In this document: piece after piece, positions 38,703-46,975 of the stretch
Numbering within the stretch: the stretch's first letter is position 1
Layout: each line of letters opens with the position of its first letter
Origin: Caldilineales bacterium
Lineage (GTDB): Bacteria > Chloroflexota > Anaerolineae > JAAEKA01
Direction: 5' to 3'
DNA length: 48,010 bases
Assembly (NCBI GenBank): GCA_025055015.1
Contig: JANWYQ010000147.1
Span: 1-48,010 of the forward strand
The notes under the pieces: generated by a model
Seen by the model: the letters and a program-made list of their open reading frames with translations, nothing else
Told to the model about the DNA's origin: nothing
Databases searched by the model: none
Translations under genes and position numbers: made by a program

Positions 38703-39317
38703 ATGAGACTACCACAGGGCCGCGCTCGCCTATGTCTGGCGAGCCTTTTGCTGGTGCTCATGGTCGGCGTCGTGTTGGTGCCCGCAGCCGAAGCCAGCGG
38801 CTCCGGCTATTGGTACGTGGTGCAGCCCGGCGACAGCTGGTCTAGCATCTCTGCGGCCACGGGTGTGCCGGTCAGCACCCTTCAGGCGTGGAACCCGGCG
38901 GCAGTGCGGCCGCCCCATTACTGGCTGATGATCGGCGAGTGGCTGTGGATCCCCACCGCGGCCCCGCCGCCGCCCCGCTGCGACTACTGGTACACCGTGC
39001 GCAGCGGCGACTCGTGGACCAAGATCTCCCGCTGGTCCGGGGTGTCGGTGGCAGCCCTGCAGGCCGCTAACCCCGGCCTCGTGCGGCCGCCTCACTACTG
39101 GCTCTACGTGGGCGATCGCCTGTGGATCCCCTGCGGCGGAGGCGGCTGGCATCCGGGCGGCTACTGGTACACCGTGGTGCGCGGGGACAGCTGGTATGCC
39201 ATCTCGCGGCGGACGGGGGTGTCGGTGGCGGCGCTGCAGGCCGCGAACCCCGGCAAGGTGCGCCCGCCCAAGTACTGGCTGTACATCGGCGATCGCCTGT
39301 GGATCCCCGATCCGTGA
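38703..39317 (+). CDS. Secreted protein made of three Trp-rich LysM repeats
   Basis: Predicted 204 residues. A signal peptide (LCLASLLLVLMVGVVLVPAAEA) is followed by three LysM modules at about 36-84, 95-140 and 152-202. Each has the form YWYxVxxGDSWxxIS, then LQAxNPxxVRPPxYWL, then GDxLWIP. The usual GDTLxxIA core is replaced by a Trp-rich form. There is no catalytic domain, so it probably binds peptidoglycan or chitin-like glycans outside the cell. AGGAGGAAG precedes the ATG and a good terminator follows. Confidence 0.88.
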   Translation: MRLPQGRARLCLASLLLVLMVGVVLVPAAEASGSGYWYVVQPGDSWSSISAATGVPVSTLQAWNPAAVRPPHYWLMIGEWLWIPTAAPPPPRCDYWYTVRSGDSWTKISRWSGVSVAALQAANPGLVRPPHYWLYVGDRLWIPCGGGGWHPGGYWYTVVRGDSWYAISRRTGVSVAALQAANPGKVRPPKYWLYIGDRLWIPDP

Positions 39318-39336
39318 GGGTTGAGGTGGTCCCTGC

Positions 39337-39376
39337 CAGCCCGCCGGGCCTCTGATGGTCCGGCGGGCTGCTTTTT
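39337..39376 (+). terminator. Terminator of the LysM gene
   Basis: An 11-bp perfect stem (CAGCCCGCCGG / CCGGCGGGCTG) has a 12-nt loop and is followed by CTTTTTGG. Confidence 0.85.
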
Positions 39377-39436
39377 GGGTGTTTCCCGCTGCGACAGGTC
39401 CTCGGTTCGCCCCGGCCATCTGTTCCGCCGTTGCGC

Positions 39437-39465
39437 TGGACAGACCGCGCGGCTAGGGGTATAAT
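39437..39465 (+). promoter_or_regulatory. Promoter of the PD40 protein gene
   Basis: TGGACA, 17 nt, TATAAT (five and six of six). It predicts a leader of about 25 nt. Confidence 0.85.
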
Positions 39466-39495
39466 CGGCGCGCATCTCATCCCTGAGGAGTTCCT

Positions 39496-40647
39496 GTGCA
39501 ACCGACTTTGCTCTACATCGCTGCCGCCGGACTGTTCGTGCTGGGCCTGGCCGCCATCGGCGGCGCCACCTTTGGACGCCAGCGCCAGCGGCGCATCGTC
39601 CTGGCAGTGGTAGGCCTGGCCCTGTGGGGTTTGACGCTGTGGCTCTACAGCCGCGCCGCCTCCTTTGCGCCGACGACCGCTCCCACGCCCACCGCGGTGG
39701 TTCCGGCGCCCACCGACACGCCGGCGCCGGAGCAGCCCACGGCGGCGCCCACGGAACCAACCCCTGCACCGGCGGAACCAACCCCGGCCGTCCCCGGCCT
39801 CCCCGGCCGCATCGCTTTCCACTCCGACGCCAGCGGCGACCTGGAGATCTGGACCATGAACGGGGACGGCACCGACCTCCGGCAGCTCACCAACACCCCC
39901 GGCCGCGACATCGAGCCCGACTGGTCGCCCGACGGCGCCACCATCGCCTTCTCCAGCGCTCGCGACGCGGAGACCGACGTCCAGCTCTACCTGATGGACG
40001 CTGACGGCGGCAACCAGCGCCGCCTGATGCCCTTCGTGGCGGCCGACTACCTAGGGCCGCGCTGGTCGCCCGACGGCCAATGGATCGCCTTCTTCACCAA
40101 CGTGGACAGCACGCTGGAGGTGTACAAGGTGCGGCCGGACGGCAGCGAGCTGACCCGGCTGACGGCCAACGCCAGCAACAACTTCATGCCCGACTGGTCG
40201 CCCGACGGCCGGCGCATCGTGTTCGTCTCCGAGCGCGACCGCAACCGCGAGCTGTACGTGATGAACGCGGACGGCAGCAACCCGGTGCGCCTGACCAACG
40301 ACTTGGCCGAGGACATCCGCCCCCGCTGGTCGCCCGACGGCCAGTTCATCGTGTTCCAGAGCAACCGGGACGGGGAGAGCAACCTCTACCTGATGCCCGC
40401 GCCCGGCCCTGACGTTACCGGCCCCGTTGACCAGACCGTGCGCTTGCTCACCTTCCCGGTGGTCAAGAACGAGTCGCCGGCTTGGGCCCTGGGCGGCCAG
40501 GCCATCCTCTTCTCCTCCGACCGCGACTCGGAGAACCCCAACCTGCCCAACTGGGAGCTCTACGTGATGAACCCCGACGGCAGCGACGTGCGCCGGCTGA
40601 CCTTCCGCAAGGGGATGGACCGCTTCCCGGCGTGGACGGGGCGCTGA
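39496..40647 (+). CDS. Membrane-anchored TolB-like PD40 beta-propeller protein
   Basis: Predicted 383 residues. Two N-terminal membrane segments (about 4-25 and 34-50) precede a Pro/Thr/Ala linker of about 45 residues. Six PD40 blades follow, each with a DWSPDG or RWSPDG core and a RxLTxxxxxxxxP start, ending in PAWTGR. The fold resembles the TolB propeller, but there is no TolB N-terminal domain or tol operon. The role is unknown; such proteins are thought to bind proteins or glycans outside the cell. The start is GTG at 39496, with GAGGAG 6 nt upstream. Confidence 0.88.
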   Translation: MQPTLLYIAAAGLFVLGLAAIGGATFGRQRQRRIVLAVVGLALWGLTLWLYSRAASFAPTTAPTPTAVVPAPTDTPAPEQPTAAPTEPTPAPAEPTPAVPGLPGRIAFHSDASGDLEIWTMNGDGTDLRQLTNTPGRDIEPDWSPDGATIAFSSARDAETDVQLYLMDADGGNQRRLMPFVAADYLGPRWSPDGQWIAFFTNVDSTLEVYKVRPDGSELTRLTANASNNFMPDWSPDGRRIVFVSERDRNRELYVMNADGSNPVRLTNDLAEDIRPRWSPDGQFIVFQSNRDGESNLYLMPAPGPDVTGPVDQTVRLLTFPVVKNESPAWALGGQAILFSSDRDSENPNLPNWELYVMNPDGSDVRRLTFRKGMDRFPAWTGR

Positions 40648-40681
40648 CGTCGCTTCCGGTCGAACGAGGCTGGCCCACTTC

Positions 40682-40721
40682 AAGGCTGGCCCACTCTTCG
40701 AGAGTGGGCCAGCCTTCTTTT
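40682..40721 (+). terminator. Terminator between convergent genes
   Basis: A perfect 16-bp stem (AAGGCTGGCCCACTCT / AGAGTGGGCCAGCCTT) has a TCG loop and is followed by CTTTTGCG. Its 5' arm is partly duplicated just before it (AGGCTGGCCCACTT at 40667-40680). Confidence 0.85.
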
Positions 40722-40726
40722 GCGTG

Positions 40727-41332
40727 TCACGCGCGGCCCAGCACCTCGTCGTCCAGCCGACGGAAGAACGCCTCCATGGCGCGGTGGCGGTCGGTGGCGA
40801 TGCGGCGGGCAGTCTCGGTGAAGAGCAGGCCCTGCAGGCGAGAGAGCTTGAAGACGAACTCGTGGGAGGGGGAGTAGTCGGCGCCCTCCGGCGCGGCGGC
40901 GGGGTTGATCTCGTCCAGAGGCTGCGACCAGAGGCGGTGGCCGTGGGCCGCGGCGTAGGCCACCGCTCGCGCCACGCCGATCGCGCCCAGGGCGTCCAGC
41001 TTGTCCGCGTCGAACAAGCACTGGGCCTCCAGGGTGGCGGGCGGTGGACCGCGGCGGAAGCGGTGCGCTGCGATGGCGTGGCACACCGCCTCCACCCGCT
41101 CGGCCGGATGGCCCTGCAGCAGGCGGCGGGCCTCCTCGGCCCCGCGCAGGTGGTGGTCCGGCTCGTGGCGAGCGATGTCGTGCAACAGCGCCGCCGCGCG
41201 CACGATCTCCAGGTCGGCGCCCTCGGCCTGGGCGATGCGCTCGGCCAGCCGCAACACCCGCAACACGTGGTCGAAGGCGTGGGCGGCGTCGGCGCCGCAG
41301 TAGAGGGCCTGCGCCTGCTCGACGGTGATCAT
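40727..41332 (-). CDS. HD domain phosphohydrolase
   Basis: Predicted 201 residues. The HD superfamily metal ligands are visible: FDHVLRVLRLA (first His), AALLHDIARHE (His-Asp) and LFDADKLDALGA (Asp). The family hydrolyses phosphates of nucleotides or related substrates; YpgQ/YedJ-type small HD proteins are the nearest recalled. The ATG at 41332 is used; a GTG at 41350 is possible. It is the last gene of a three-gene operon, 24 nt after the UPF0104 stop. Confidence 0.87.
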   Translation of the reverse strand: MITVEQAQALYCGADAAHAFDHVLRVLRLAERIAQAEGADLEIVRAAALLHDIARHEPDHHLRGAEEARRLLQGHPAERVEAVCHAIAAHRFRRGPPPATLEAQCLFDADKLDALGAIGVARAVAYAAAHGHRLWSQPLDEINPAAAPEGADYSPSHEFVFKLSRLQGLLFTETARRIATDRHRAMEAFFRRLDDEVLGRA

Positions 41333-41356
41333 GGGCTGACGGCCCCCCACCGGGCG

Positions 41357-42352
41357 CTACTTCTCGGCTGCCAAGGCGGCAGGGGCCGGCCGCGGTTGCC
41401 CGTTCTCCGCCCGGCGCATGCGCAGCCACAGCACGCCGCCGGGCAGGCTCCCCAGGACGATGATGAAGGACATGAGCACGCTGACGGCCACGGCCTGCGC
41501 CTCCGGCACCCCCAGCAGGCCGTAGAAGAAGGGATAGGCGTTCTGGATCACGCCGTGGCCGCCGATGCTGATGGGGATCAACAGCACCAGAGCGATGAGT
41601 GGGTTGAACAGCAGCACGTCCACGAAGGGCACGTTGCCGCCCACGGCCTGGAAGAGCAGCCAGTTGACCACGTTGGCTGCCATCAGCCCGGCCAGGCCCA
41701 CCAAGAAGGCTGTGAAGAGGGCGCGGTAGCGAAAGCGGTAGGCGTCCAGCGCGGCCGAGACGCTGGCGTAGATGGGCGCCAGCCGGCTCAGGGGCTTGTG
41801 CTGAAAGAGCCGGCCGATGCGCAGCCGCAGCCGGCGGCTCAGCATCACCGCCAGGGCCAAGGCGATGCCGGCCAGCGCCAACACCGCCAGGTAGAACAGC
41901 CACTCCAGCTCGGCGTGGTCCATGGCGCGGATCACCACGATGGCCGTGACGGCCGCAGTGCTCATGTAGGCCAGCAGGCCGACGATGCGGTCCACCACCA
42001 CCGACACCGCGGCGTCGGCGGTGCGGTCGGTGTAGCGGGCCATGCCGTAGCCGCGCATCAGGTCCCCGCCGATGTTGGCCGGCAGGATGCCATTGAAAAA
42101 GAAGCCGACGAACATGTACTGCAACACGGCCCGGAACGGCACGCCCGGCACCAGCGCAGCCAGCAGCCCATGCCACTTGAGGCCATTGATGGTCATGGCC
42201 AGCAGGTAAAAGCCAAAGGCGGCTAGGATCAACCAGGGGTTAGCCGCAGCCAGGGAAGTCCTTACCTCGGCGAGGTCCACGCGCGAGAACGCCAACGCGA
42301 CCAACCCCACGGTGATGGCGATCTTGGCCAGAGTGGTCAGGTGTTTCTTCAA
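41357..42352 (-). CDS. UPF0104 / lysylphosphatidylglycerol synthase-like flippase domain protein
   Basis: Predicted 331 residues with seven to eight membrane helices. Family marks are TINGLKWHGLL, the GFFFNGILPANIGGDLMRGYGMAR motif, VVVDRIVGLL and PISIGGHGVIQNAYPFFYGLLG. These proteins resemble the MprF flippase half and lack the aminoacyl-transferase half. The start is placed at TTG 42352 because GGGAG lies 5 nt upstream; a GTG at 42364 lacks such a site. It follows a glycosyltransferase gene, which suggests synthesis and movement of a glycolipid (inference). Confidence 0.88.
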   Translation of the reverse strand: MKKHLTTLAKIAITVGLVALAFSRVDLAEVRTSLAAANPWLILAAFGFYLLAMTINGLKWHGLLAALVPGVPFRAVLQYMFVGFFFNGILPANIGGDLMRGYGMARYTDRTADAAVSVVVDRIVGLLAYMSTAAVTAIVVIRAMDHAELEWLFYLAVLALAGIALALAVMLSRRLRLRIGRLFQHKPLSRLAPIYASVSAALDAYRFRYRALFTAFLVGLAGLMAANVVNWLLFQAVGGNVPFVDVLLFNPLIALVLLIPISIGGHGVIQNAYPFFYGLLGVPEAQAVAVSVLMSFIIVLGSLPGGVLWLRMRRAENGQPRPAPAALAAEK

Positions 42353-42384
42353 GGTTTCTCCCACAGGCGCGCCACGGATCGGCG

Positions 42385-43359
42385 TCAAGGTAGGGGTTGC
42401 CGGCCGGTCAAGGCCATCGGCCGCACCTCCAGCTCGTTGGTCTCCTGGCGGCGCAGCTCCTCGACGTTCTGCTTTTGGGACATGGCCATCTCCCAGACCA
42501 CGTGGCGCTCCCGCTTGATGGCGAAGTCGTACCAGCCTAGCAGGCGGCTCCACCCCTCCAGCAGGGCCAGCAGCACCAGGCTGTAGAGCAGCCGGATCGC
42601 GCCCCACAGCTCCTTGAGGGCCACGCGCGCCACGCGCGCGTTCTGGATGCTGGACACCTGGTGGCCGTACTTGTGCTTCAGGTAGAGGTGGCCGGCGTGG
42701 TTGCGTCGGCGCTGGCGGACGAAGTCGCGGATGGTCTCCGGCCCGGTGTTGTAGACGATGGCGTCAGGCGAGTACCTCACCTGCAGGCCGTGCTTGATGA
42801 CGATGGCCTCCACGAACGCCTCGTCCATGGCCACGTCGGGCGGGATGCGGTCCAACAGGCGGCGGAAGGCGATCAGCTCCCCCAGCCGGGGGATGTCCAG
42901 GCACAGCTCGTGCTCCATGCGCAGCCGCAGGTGCGTGAACAGGCCCACCAGGTGATCGGGCGTGTTGACGGGGATCTTGTGGGCGCCGGTCATGCCCACG
43001 CTGGGGTCATGGAACACCCGCACCAGGTTCTCGATGGCGTTCTCGTGGGGCAGGGTGTCGCCGCTCTCCAGGACGAGGATGTCCTCCTTGGCCACCGCTA
43101 GGAACTCGTTGATGGCCGCCGTCTTGCCCCGGCGCTCCGGCTGGACGATCAGCTTGATGCGGGGGTCCTGCTCCTGGAAGGAGCGCACGATGGGCACGGT
43201 GTTGTCGGTGCAGCCGCTGGCCACCACGACGATCTCCGTGATCTCCACATCGTGCAGGTGCTGGTCCAACATGGCCTGCAGCAGCGCGCCGATGTTGTCC
43301 TCTTCGTTGTAGGCGGTGATTCCCACGCTGCACCGCAGTTTGGGCCTGGAGTGGATCAA
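42385..43359 (-). CDS. Glycosyltransferase family 2 (GT-A fold)
   Basis: Predicted 324 residues. The GT2 core is present: SVGITAYNEEDNIGALLQAM, EIVVVASGCTDNTVPIV, ERRGKTAAINEFLAVA and a DXD-like ESGDT. DEAFVEAIV occupies the usual acceptor-acid site and QRRRNHAGHL replaces the QxxRW motif. C-terminal hydrophobic residues suggest membrane association. The TTG at 43359 has GAGGTG 6 nt upstream; a GTG at 43368 lies inside that site. It is first in an operon with the UPF0104 and HD genes. Confidence 0.88.
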   Translation of the reverse strand: MIHSRPKLRCSVGITAYNEEDNIGALLQAMLDQHLHDVEITEIVVVASGCTDNTVPIVRSFQEQDPRIKLIVQPERRGKTAAINEFLAVAKEDILVLESGDTLPHENAIENLVRVFHDPSVGMTGAHKIPVNTPDHLVGLFTHLRLRMEHELCLDIPRLGELIAFRRLLDRIPPDVAMDEAFVEAIVIKHGLQVRYSPDAIVYNTGPETIRDFVRQRRRNHAGHLYLKHKYGHQVSSIQNARVARVALKELWGAIRLLYSLVLLALLEGWSRLLGWYDFAIKRERHVVWEMAMSQKQNVEELRRQETNELEVRPMALTGRQPLP

Positions 43360-43499
43360 GGGCGTCACCTCTGGAAGGGCTCGGACTCAAAGCAACCGCC
43401 TTGCCTGGCCTTTCGCCAGCCGGCCAACCTGAGCGCAGGGTGCTCGCCCACGCACGAGGAGGCCCCTTCGACCGGTCGTCTCAGCCAGACAGCGCAGCG

Positions 43500-43529
43500 A
43501 TTATGCCACAGATGCGGGGGAAAGAGCAA
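43500..43529 (-). promoter_or_regulatory. Promoter of the GT2-UPF0104-HD operon
   Basis: On the minus strand TTGCTC, 18 nt, CATAAT. The arrangement is identical to the propeller lipoprotein promoter (same -35 box and spacing). The leader is about 130 nt. Confidence 0.55.
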
Positions 43530-43667
43530 ACCGTCTGTCGCCGGCAACTTCGGCGGGCCGCCGACGTATAAGGAGACGAGGGCTACTGCGCCACGCCAAA
43601 GGAACGCCAGGCCACTTTCTTTTTCGCCTGACCTGTGATAAGATGGCGCAGCCCACGGCGGATGACC

Positions 43668-43725
43668 CAGCCGGCGTCGGCGCAACACGGCTGAGCCGAT
43701 GGCTGCGAAAGCGCCGACCCGGCTG
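43668..43725 (+). promoter_or_regulatory. Long hairpin in the leader of the DUF2207 cluster
   Basis: CAGCCGGCGTCGGCGC pairs with GCGCCGACCCGGCTG with one bulge, around a 27-nt loop that itself holds a 5-bp palindrome (CGGCT/AGCCG). There is no T-tract. It lies about 70 nt before the DUF2207 ATG. The rest of the 433-nt gap (43360-43792) has the minus-strand promoter and a weak plus-strand TGTGATAAG extended -10 candidate near 43634. No known riboswitch was recognised. Confidence 0.4.
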
Positions 43726-43792
43726 TAAACCACGATCTAACGCAGTTGCTTGGTGCTAGTCGGTGCAGAGAGGCATTTCCAGAGGGACCACA

Positions 43793-45718
43793 ATGCGCAA
43801 GCGACTATGGCTACTTCTTGCGGTGTTGGCGGCCCTGCTGCTGGCGGCCCAGGCGCCCACGGCATGGGCCCAGGACAAGCGTCTGTACTGGGAGCGCTAC
43901 GACGTCGAGATCACGATCCTGCCCAGCGGCGACTTCCGCGTGGTAGAGACGCAGGAGCTGGTGTTCACCGGCGGCTCATTCACCTACGGCGTGCGCTTCA
44001 TCCCCACCGACTACGTGACGGGCATCAGCGACGTGCGCGTGCGGGACGGGGATGGGACTGAATATCAAAACTCCTTCAGCGCCGAGCCCTACACCTTCTC
44101 GACCAGCCAGGTGGGCAACGAGTTCAACATCCGCTATACCTTCCCGCCCACCGACGACCGGCGCACGGTGATCATCGAGTACACGGTCAGCGGCGGGCTG
44201 CTCTACTACCCCGGCGGCGACCAGCTGGTGTGGAAGGCGGTGCCGGCCGACCCGGAGTTCCCCATTCGCCGCGCCTCGGTGACGGTGCGCCTGCCCCCTG
44301 GCGTCACCGTTGACAACTACGACGCCACCGGGCCGCGCGGGGAGGCCACCCTGCTGGACGACGGCAACGCGGTGCGCTTCGAGACCACCGAGGTGATGCA
44401 GGGAGGGCCGGACTTCGCCGTGCGGGTGCAGTGGCCCCACGGCGTGGTGGCGGGCGAGCCGACCGCGTGGCAGCAGGAGCTGGACCGCCTCGAGCGCATC
44501 AAGCCGATTGCCAACGTGACCGCGCTCTTCCTGACCCTCTTCCTGAGCATCGCCGGGCCGCTGGGGCTCTACCTGCTGTGGTACCGCAAGGGCCGGGATG
44601 CCGTGGTCAAGCTGCCTGCGGAGTGGATCCCCGAGCCGCCCGGCGACCTGCCGCCTGGCATGGTCGGCACCCTGGTGGACGAGCGGGCCGACATGAAAGA
44701 GGTGGTGGCCACCGTGGTGGACCTGGCCCGTCGCGGCGCGCTGACGGTGGTGGAGGAGGCCAAGCCGGGCGCTATGGGCATCGGCACCCGACGCGACTAC
44801 ATCTACCGGCGGGCGAGCAAAGTGCTTCCCATGCGCCCCTACGAGCGCAGGCTGGTGGAGAAGATGTTCGGCGACAAGCAGGAGGTGCGCCTCTCCGACC
44901 TGCAGAACACCTTCTACACCTATGTGGCCGGCATCCAGCGCGAGCTGTACGAAGCCGTCACCGAGGAGGGCTTCTTCGACGCCAACCCGGAGAAGGTGCG
45001 CTCCCGCTACGCCCGGTATTCCGTGCTGACGATGCTCATCGCTGCCGTGGTGGCGTGCGTTGCCTTCGCCGCGCTGATCCAATACACGGGGCTGGCCTTC
45101 TGTGTGCCGATCCCGCTGGTCCTGGCTGCCGTTGGCTTGGCGGTCCTAAGCCGCCACATGCCGCGCAAGACGGCCAAGGGCGCCGAGGAAGCGGCCAAGT
45201 GGCTGGCCTTCAAGCGCTACCTGGAGAACATCGAGAAGTACACCCAAGTGGCCGAGGCGACGGACCTATTCGACAAGTATCTGCCCTACGCCATCGCCTT
45301 CGGCCTGGACGACGAATGGATCAGGAAGTTCAGCCAGGTGGAGACCCCGGCGCCGCCGTGGTACGTCCCGGTGCCCAGCAGCCCGTACACAGGCGGCCCG
45401 TACACGGGGCCGCGGCCGGTGGCGGCCGGCGGGCCGACGGCGGGTCCCGTGGCCGAGGGCGCTAAGCCGCCCACCTTGGCCGACGCCTCCAAAAGCATGG
45501 GCCGCACCCTGGCCAGCATGAGCGCAGGCCTGGGCGCCATGCTCAGCCAGACCGCTTCGGCGATGACCAGCATGCCGGCGTCCACGGGCACCAGCGGCAG
45601 CGGCTCCTGGAGCGCCGGCGGCGGCAGCTGGAGCGGCGGCGGTGGCTTCAGCGGCGGCGGCTGGAGCGGCGGCGGGGGGTTCAGCGGCGGTGGCGGCGGC
45701 GGCAGCCGCTTTGGCTAG
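43793..45718 (+). CDS. DUF2207 family membrane protein
   Basis: Predicted 641 residues. A signal peptide (LWLLLAVLAALLLAAQAPTAWA) precedes an extracytoplasmic DUF2207 beta domain (YWERYDVEITILPSGDFRVVETQEL), a membrane helix (about 245-265), a cytoplasmic winged-helix-like part (VVATVVDLARRGALTVVEE) and two further helices. The tail is a Gly/Ser low-complexity stretch (GGGGFSGGG repeats ending GGSRFG), as in YgcG/DUF2207 proteins. Function is unknown. GAGGG is 7 nt before the ATG at 43793. It opens a four-gene cluster. Confidence 0.9.
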   Translation: MRKRLWLLLAVLAALLLAAQAPTAWAQDKRLYWERYDVEITILPSGDFRVVETQELVFTGGSFTYGVRFIPTDYVTGISDVRVRDGDGTEYQNSFSAEPYTFSTSQVGNEFNIRYTFPPTDDRRTVIIEYTVSGGLLYYPGGDQLVWKAVPADPEFPIRRASVTVRLPPGVTVDNYDATGPRGEATLLDDGNAVRFETTEVMQGGPDFAVRVQWPHGVVAGEPTAWQQELDRLERIKPIANVTALFLTLFLSIAGPLGLYLLWYRKGRDAVVKLPAEWIPEPPGDLPPGMVGTLVDERADMKEVVATVVDLARRGALTVVEEAKPGAMGIGTRRDYIYRRASKVLPMRPYERRLVEKMFGDKQEVRLSDLQNTFYTYVAGIQRELYEAVTEEGFFDANPEKVRSRYARYSVLTMLIAAVVACVAFAALIQYTGLAFCVPIPLVLAAVGLAVLSRHMPRKTAKGAEEAAKWLAFKRYLENIEKYTQVAEATDLFDKYLPYAIAFGLDDEWIRKFSQVETPAPPWYVPVPSSPYTGGPYTGPRPVAAGGPTAGPVAEGAKPPTLADASKSMGRTLASMSAGLGAMLSQTASAMTSMPASTGTSGSGSWSAGGGSWSGGGGFSGGGWSGGGGFSGGGGGGSRFG

Positions 45719-45736
45719 TTCAACCGAGGAGGTGGT

Positions 45737-46264
45737 ATGGGCGGTTCCGGTCGTGTTGTCGGTATCATCTTGATCGCCATCGGCCTGCTGGCCCTGGTGA
45801 TCACGGCAGCGCTGATGGCATCGCAGGTGGCCAGCGGCGAGAACACGGCGAGCGGCGCCATCTTGGGCGTGCTGCTGGTGTTTGCGGCCGTGGTGGCGCC
45901 CTCGGTGGGCGTGGGCGCTTACCTGGTGGTGAAAGGTGGCCAGGAGAAGAAGCAGCTGGCCCAGGTGGAACAACAGCGCAAGCTGTTGAACATCGTCCTC
46001 ACCCGGGGCCAGGCGAGCATCGCCGACCTGGTGCTGGAGCTCAACAGCACCCAGGCCCAGGTGAAGGAGTGGATCTACGATCTGGTGGGCAAGGGGCTGT
46101 TCAGCGGCTACGTCAACTGGGACGAGGGCATGGTGTACTCGCGGCAGGCCAGCGAGCTGCGCGCGGGCAAGAAGTGCCCCAGCTGCGGCGGCGAGATGGC
46201 CTTCGCCGGCAAAGGGGTGATCCGGTGCCAGTACTGCGGGTCGGAGATCTTCCTGGCGACTTAG
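45737..46264 (+). CDS. Membrane protein with winged-helix-like and zinc-ribbon domains
   Basis: Predicted 175 residues. Two membrane segments (about 6-28 and 41-65) precede a helical part that looks like a winged helix (LNIVLTRGQASIADLVLELNSTQAQVKEWIYDLV) and a C-terminal zinc ribbon (KCPSCGGEM ... RCQYCGSEIF). The domain order recalls YdjG-like proteins of the Bacillus ydj membrane-stress operon only loosely. GAGGAGG precedes the ATG, 18 nt after DUF2207. Confidence 0.8.
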   Translation: MGGSGRVVGIILIAIGLLALVITAALMASQVASGENTASGAILGVLLVFAAVVAPSVGVGAYLVVKGGQEKKQLAQVEQQRKLLNIVLTRGQASIADLVLELNSTQAQVKEWIYDLVGKGLFSGYVNWDEGMVYSRQASELRAGKKCPSCGGEMAFAGKGVIRCQYCGSEIFLAT

Positions 46265-46267
46265 GCC

Positions 46268-46316
46268 GGTGAACGGTGAGCGGTGAACGGTAAACGGTGA
46301 ACGGTGATCGGTGACC
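46268..46316. repeat. 7-bp tandem repeat, consensus GGTGAAC
   Basis: Seven consecutive heptamers start 4 nt after a stop codon: GGTGAAC, GGTGAGC, GGTGAAC, GGTAAAC, GGTGAAC, GGTGATC, GGTGACC. Like the octamer arrays it sits directly behind a gene. It resembles the short tandemly repeated heptamers known in cyanobacteria in kind, not in sequence. Confidence 0.8.
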
Positions 46317-46360
46317 GTTGCCGATGTCCGGCGACCAACCAACAGGAGAGGAGTCAACCG

Positions 46361-46912
46361 ATGGACCAGGACTTGCTGAGGCAGGGCAAAGAGGCCATGG
46401 GGCCGGTGGAGACGGTGCTGGCCAGCGTGCCGGGCATCAAGGGATACAAGGAGAAGGAGCTGCGCCGCGCCACCGACAAGGCGGTGCGCGAGCACGTGGC
46501 CAGGCGGCTGCAGGAGCAACAGGCGCGGCTGACCAACCTGCAGGGCGAGCTGCTGCGCAGCGGCGGGCTGAGCCTGGTGGACGACATGGAGCGTGCCAAC
46601 ACCAAGCTGCAGCTGCTGGCCGACCGGGTGCGCACGGCCAGCTACGGCTACGCGCCCCTGTTCGACCTGGTGCGGGTCAAGGAGGCGCAGCTGGACGCGC
46701 TGATGGCCTTCGACGCCAATCTGCTCACAGGGGTGGAGCGCATCGAGGCCATCCTGGACAACATGGCCACCCTGGCCGGCCGTCCCGACAGCGAGTGGCT
46801 GGAGGCCATTCGCGCGCTCAACACGGCCCTCGACCAACTGAACACCGAGTTCGGCCGCCGCTCTGAGCTGATCACCCAGGTTGGGTCGGCGTCGGGCAGC
46901 GCCGGCGAGTGA
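46361..46912 (+). CDS. Helical protein of unknown function in the SPFH cluster
   Basis: Predicted 183 residues, almost entirely helical with coiled-coil segments (RRLQEQQARLTNLQGELLRSGG; LVDDMERANTKLQLLADRVRTASYGYAPLFD). No membrane segment. It is not PspA, though its position in a DUF2207, zinc-ribbon and SPFH cluster is where a PspA-like protein sits in some operons. GGAGAGGAG precedes the ATG at 46361. I do not recognise the family. Confidence 0.8.
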   Translation: MDQDLLRQGKEAMGPVETVLASVPGIKGYKEKELRRATDKAVREHVARRLQEQQARLTNLQGELLRSGGLSLVDDMERANTKLQLLADRVRTASYGYAPLFDLVRVKEAQLDALMAFDANLLTGVERIEAILDNMATLAGRPDSEWLEAIRALNTALDQLNTEFGRRSELITQVGSASGSAGE

Positions 46913-46975
46913 ATTTCCCTGAGCCGGCGCGGCGCAGGCGCCGCCTGGCCGACACCCTTTTCAGGAGCGTAACCC

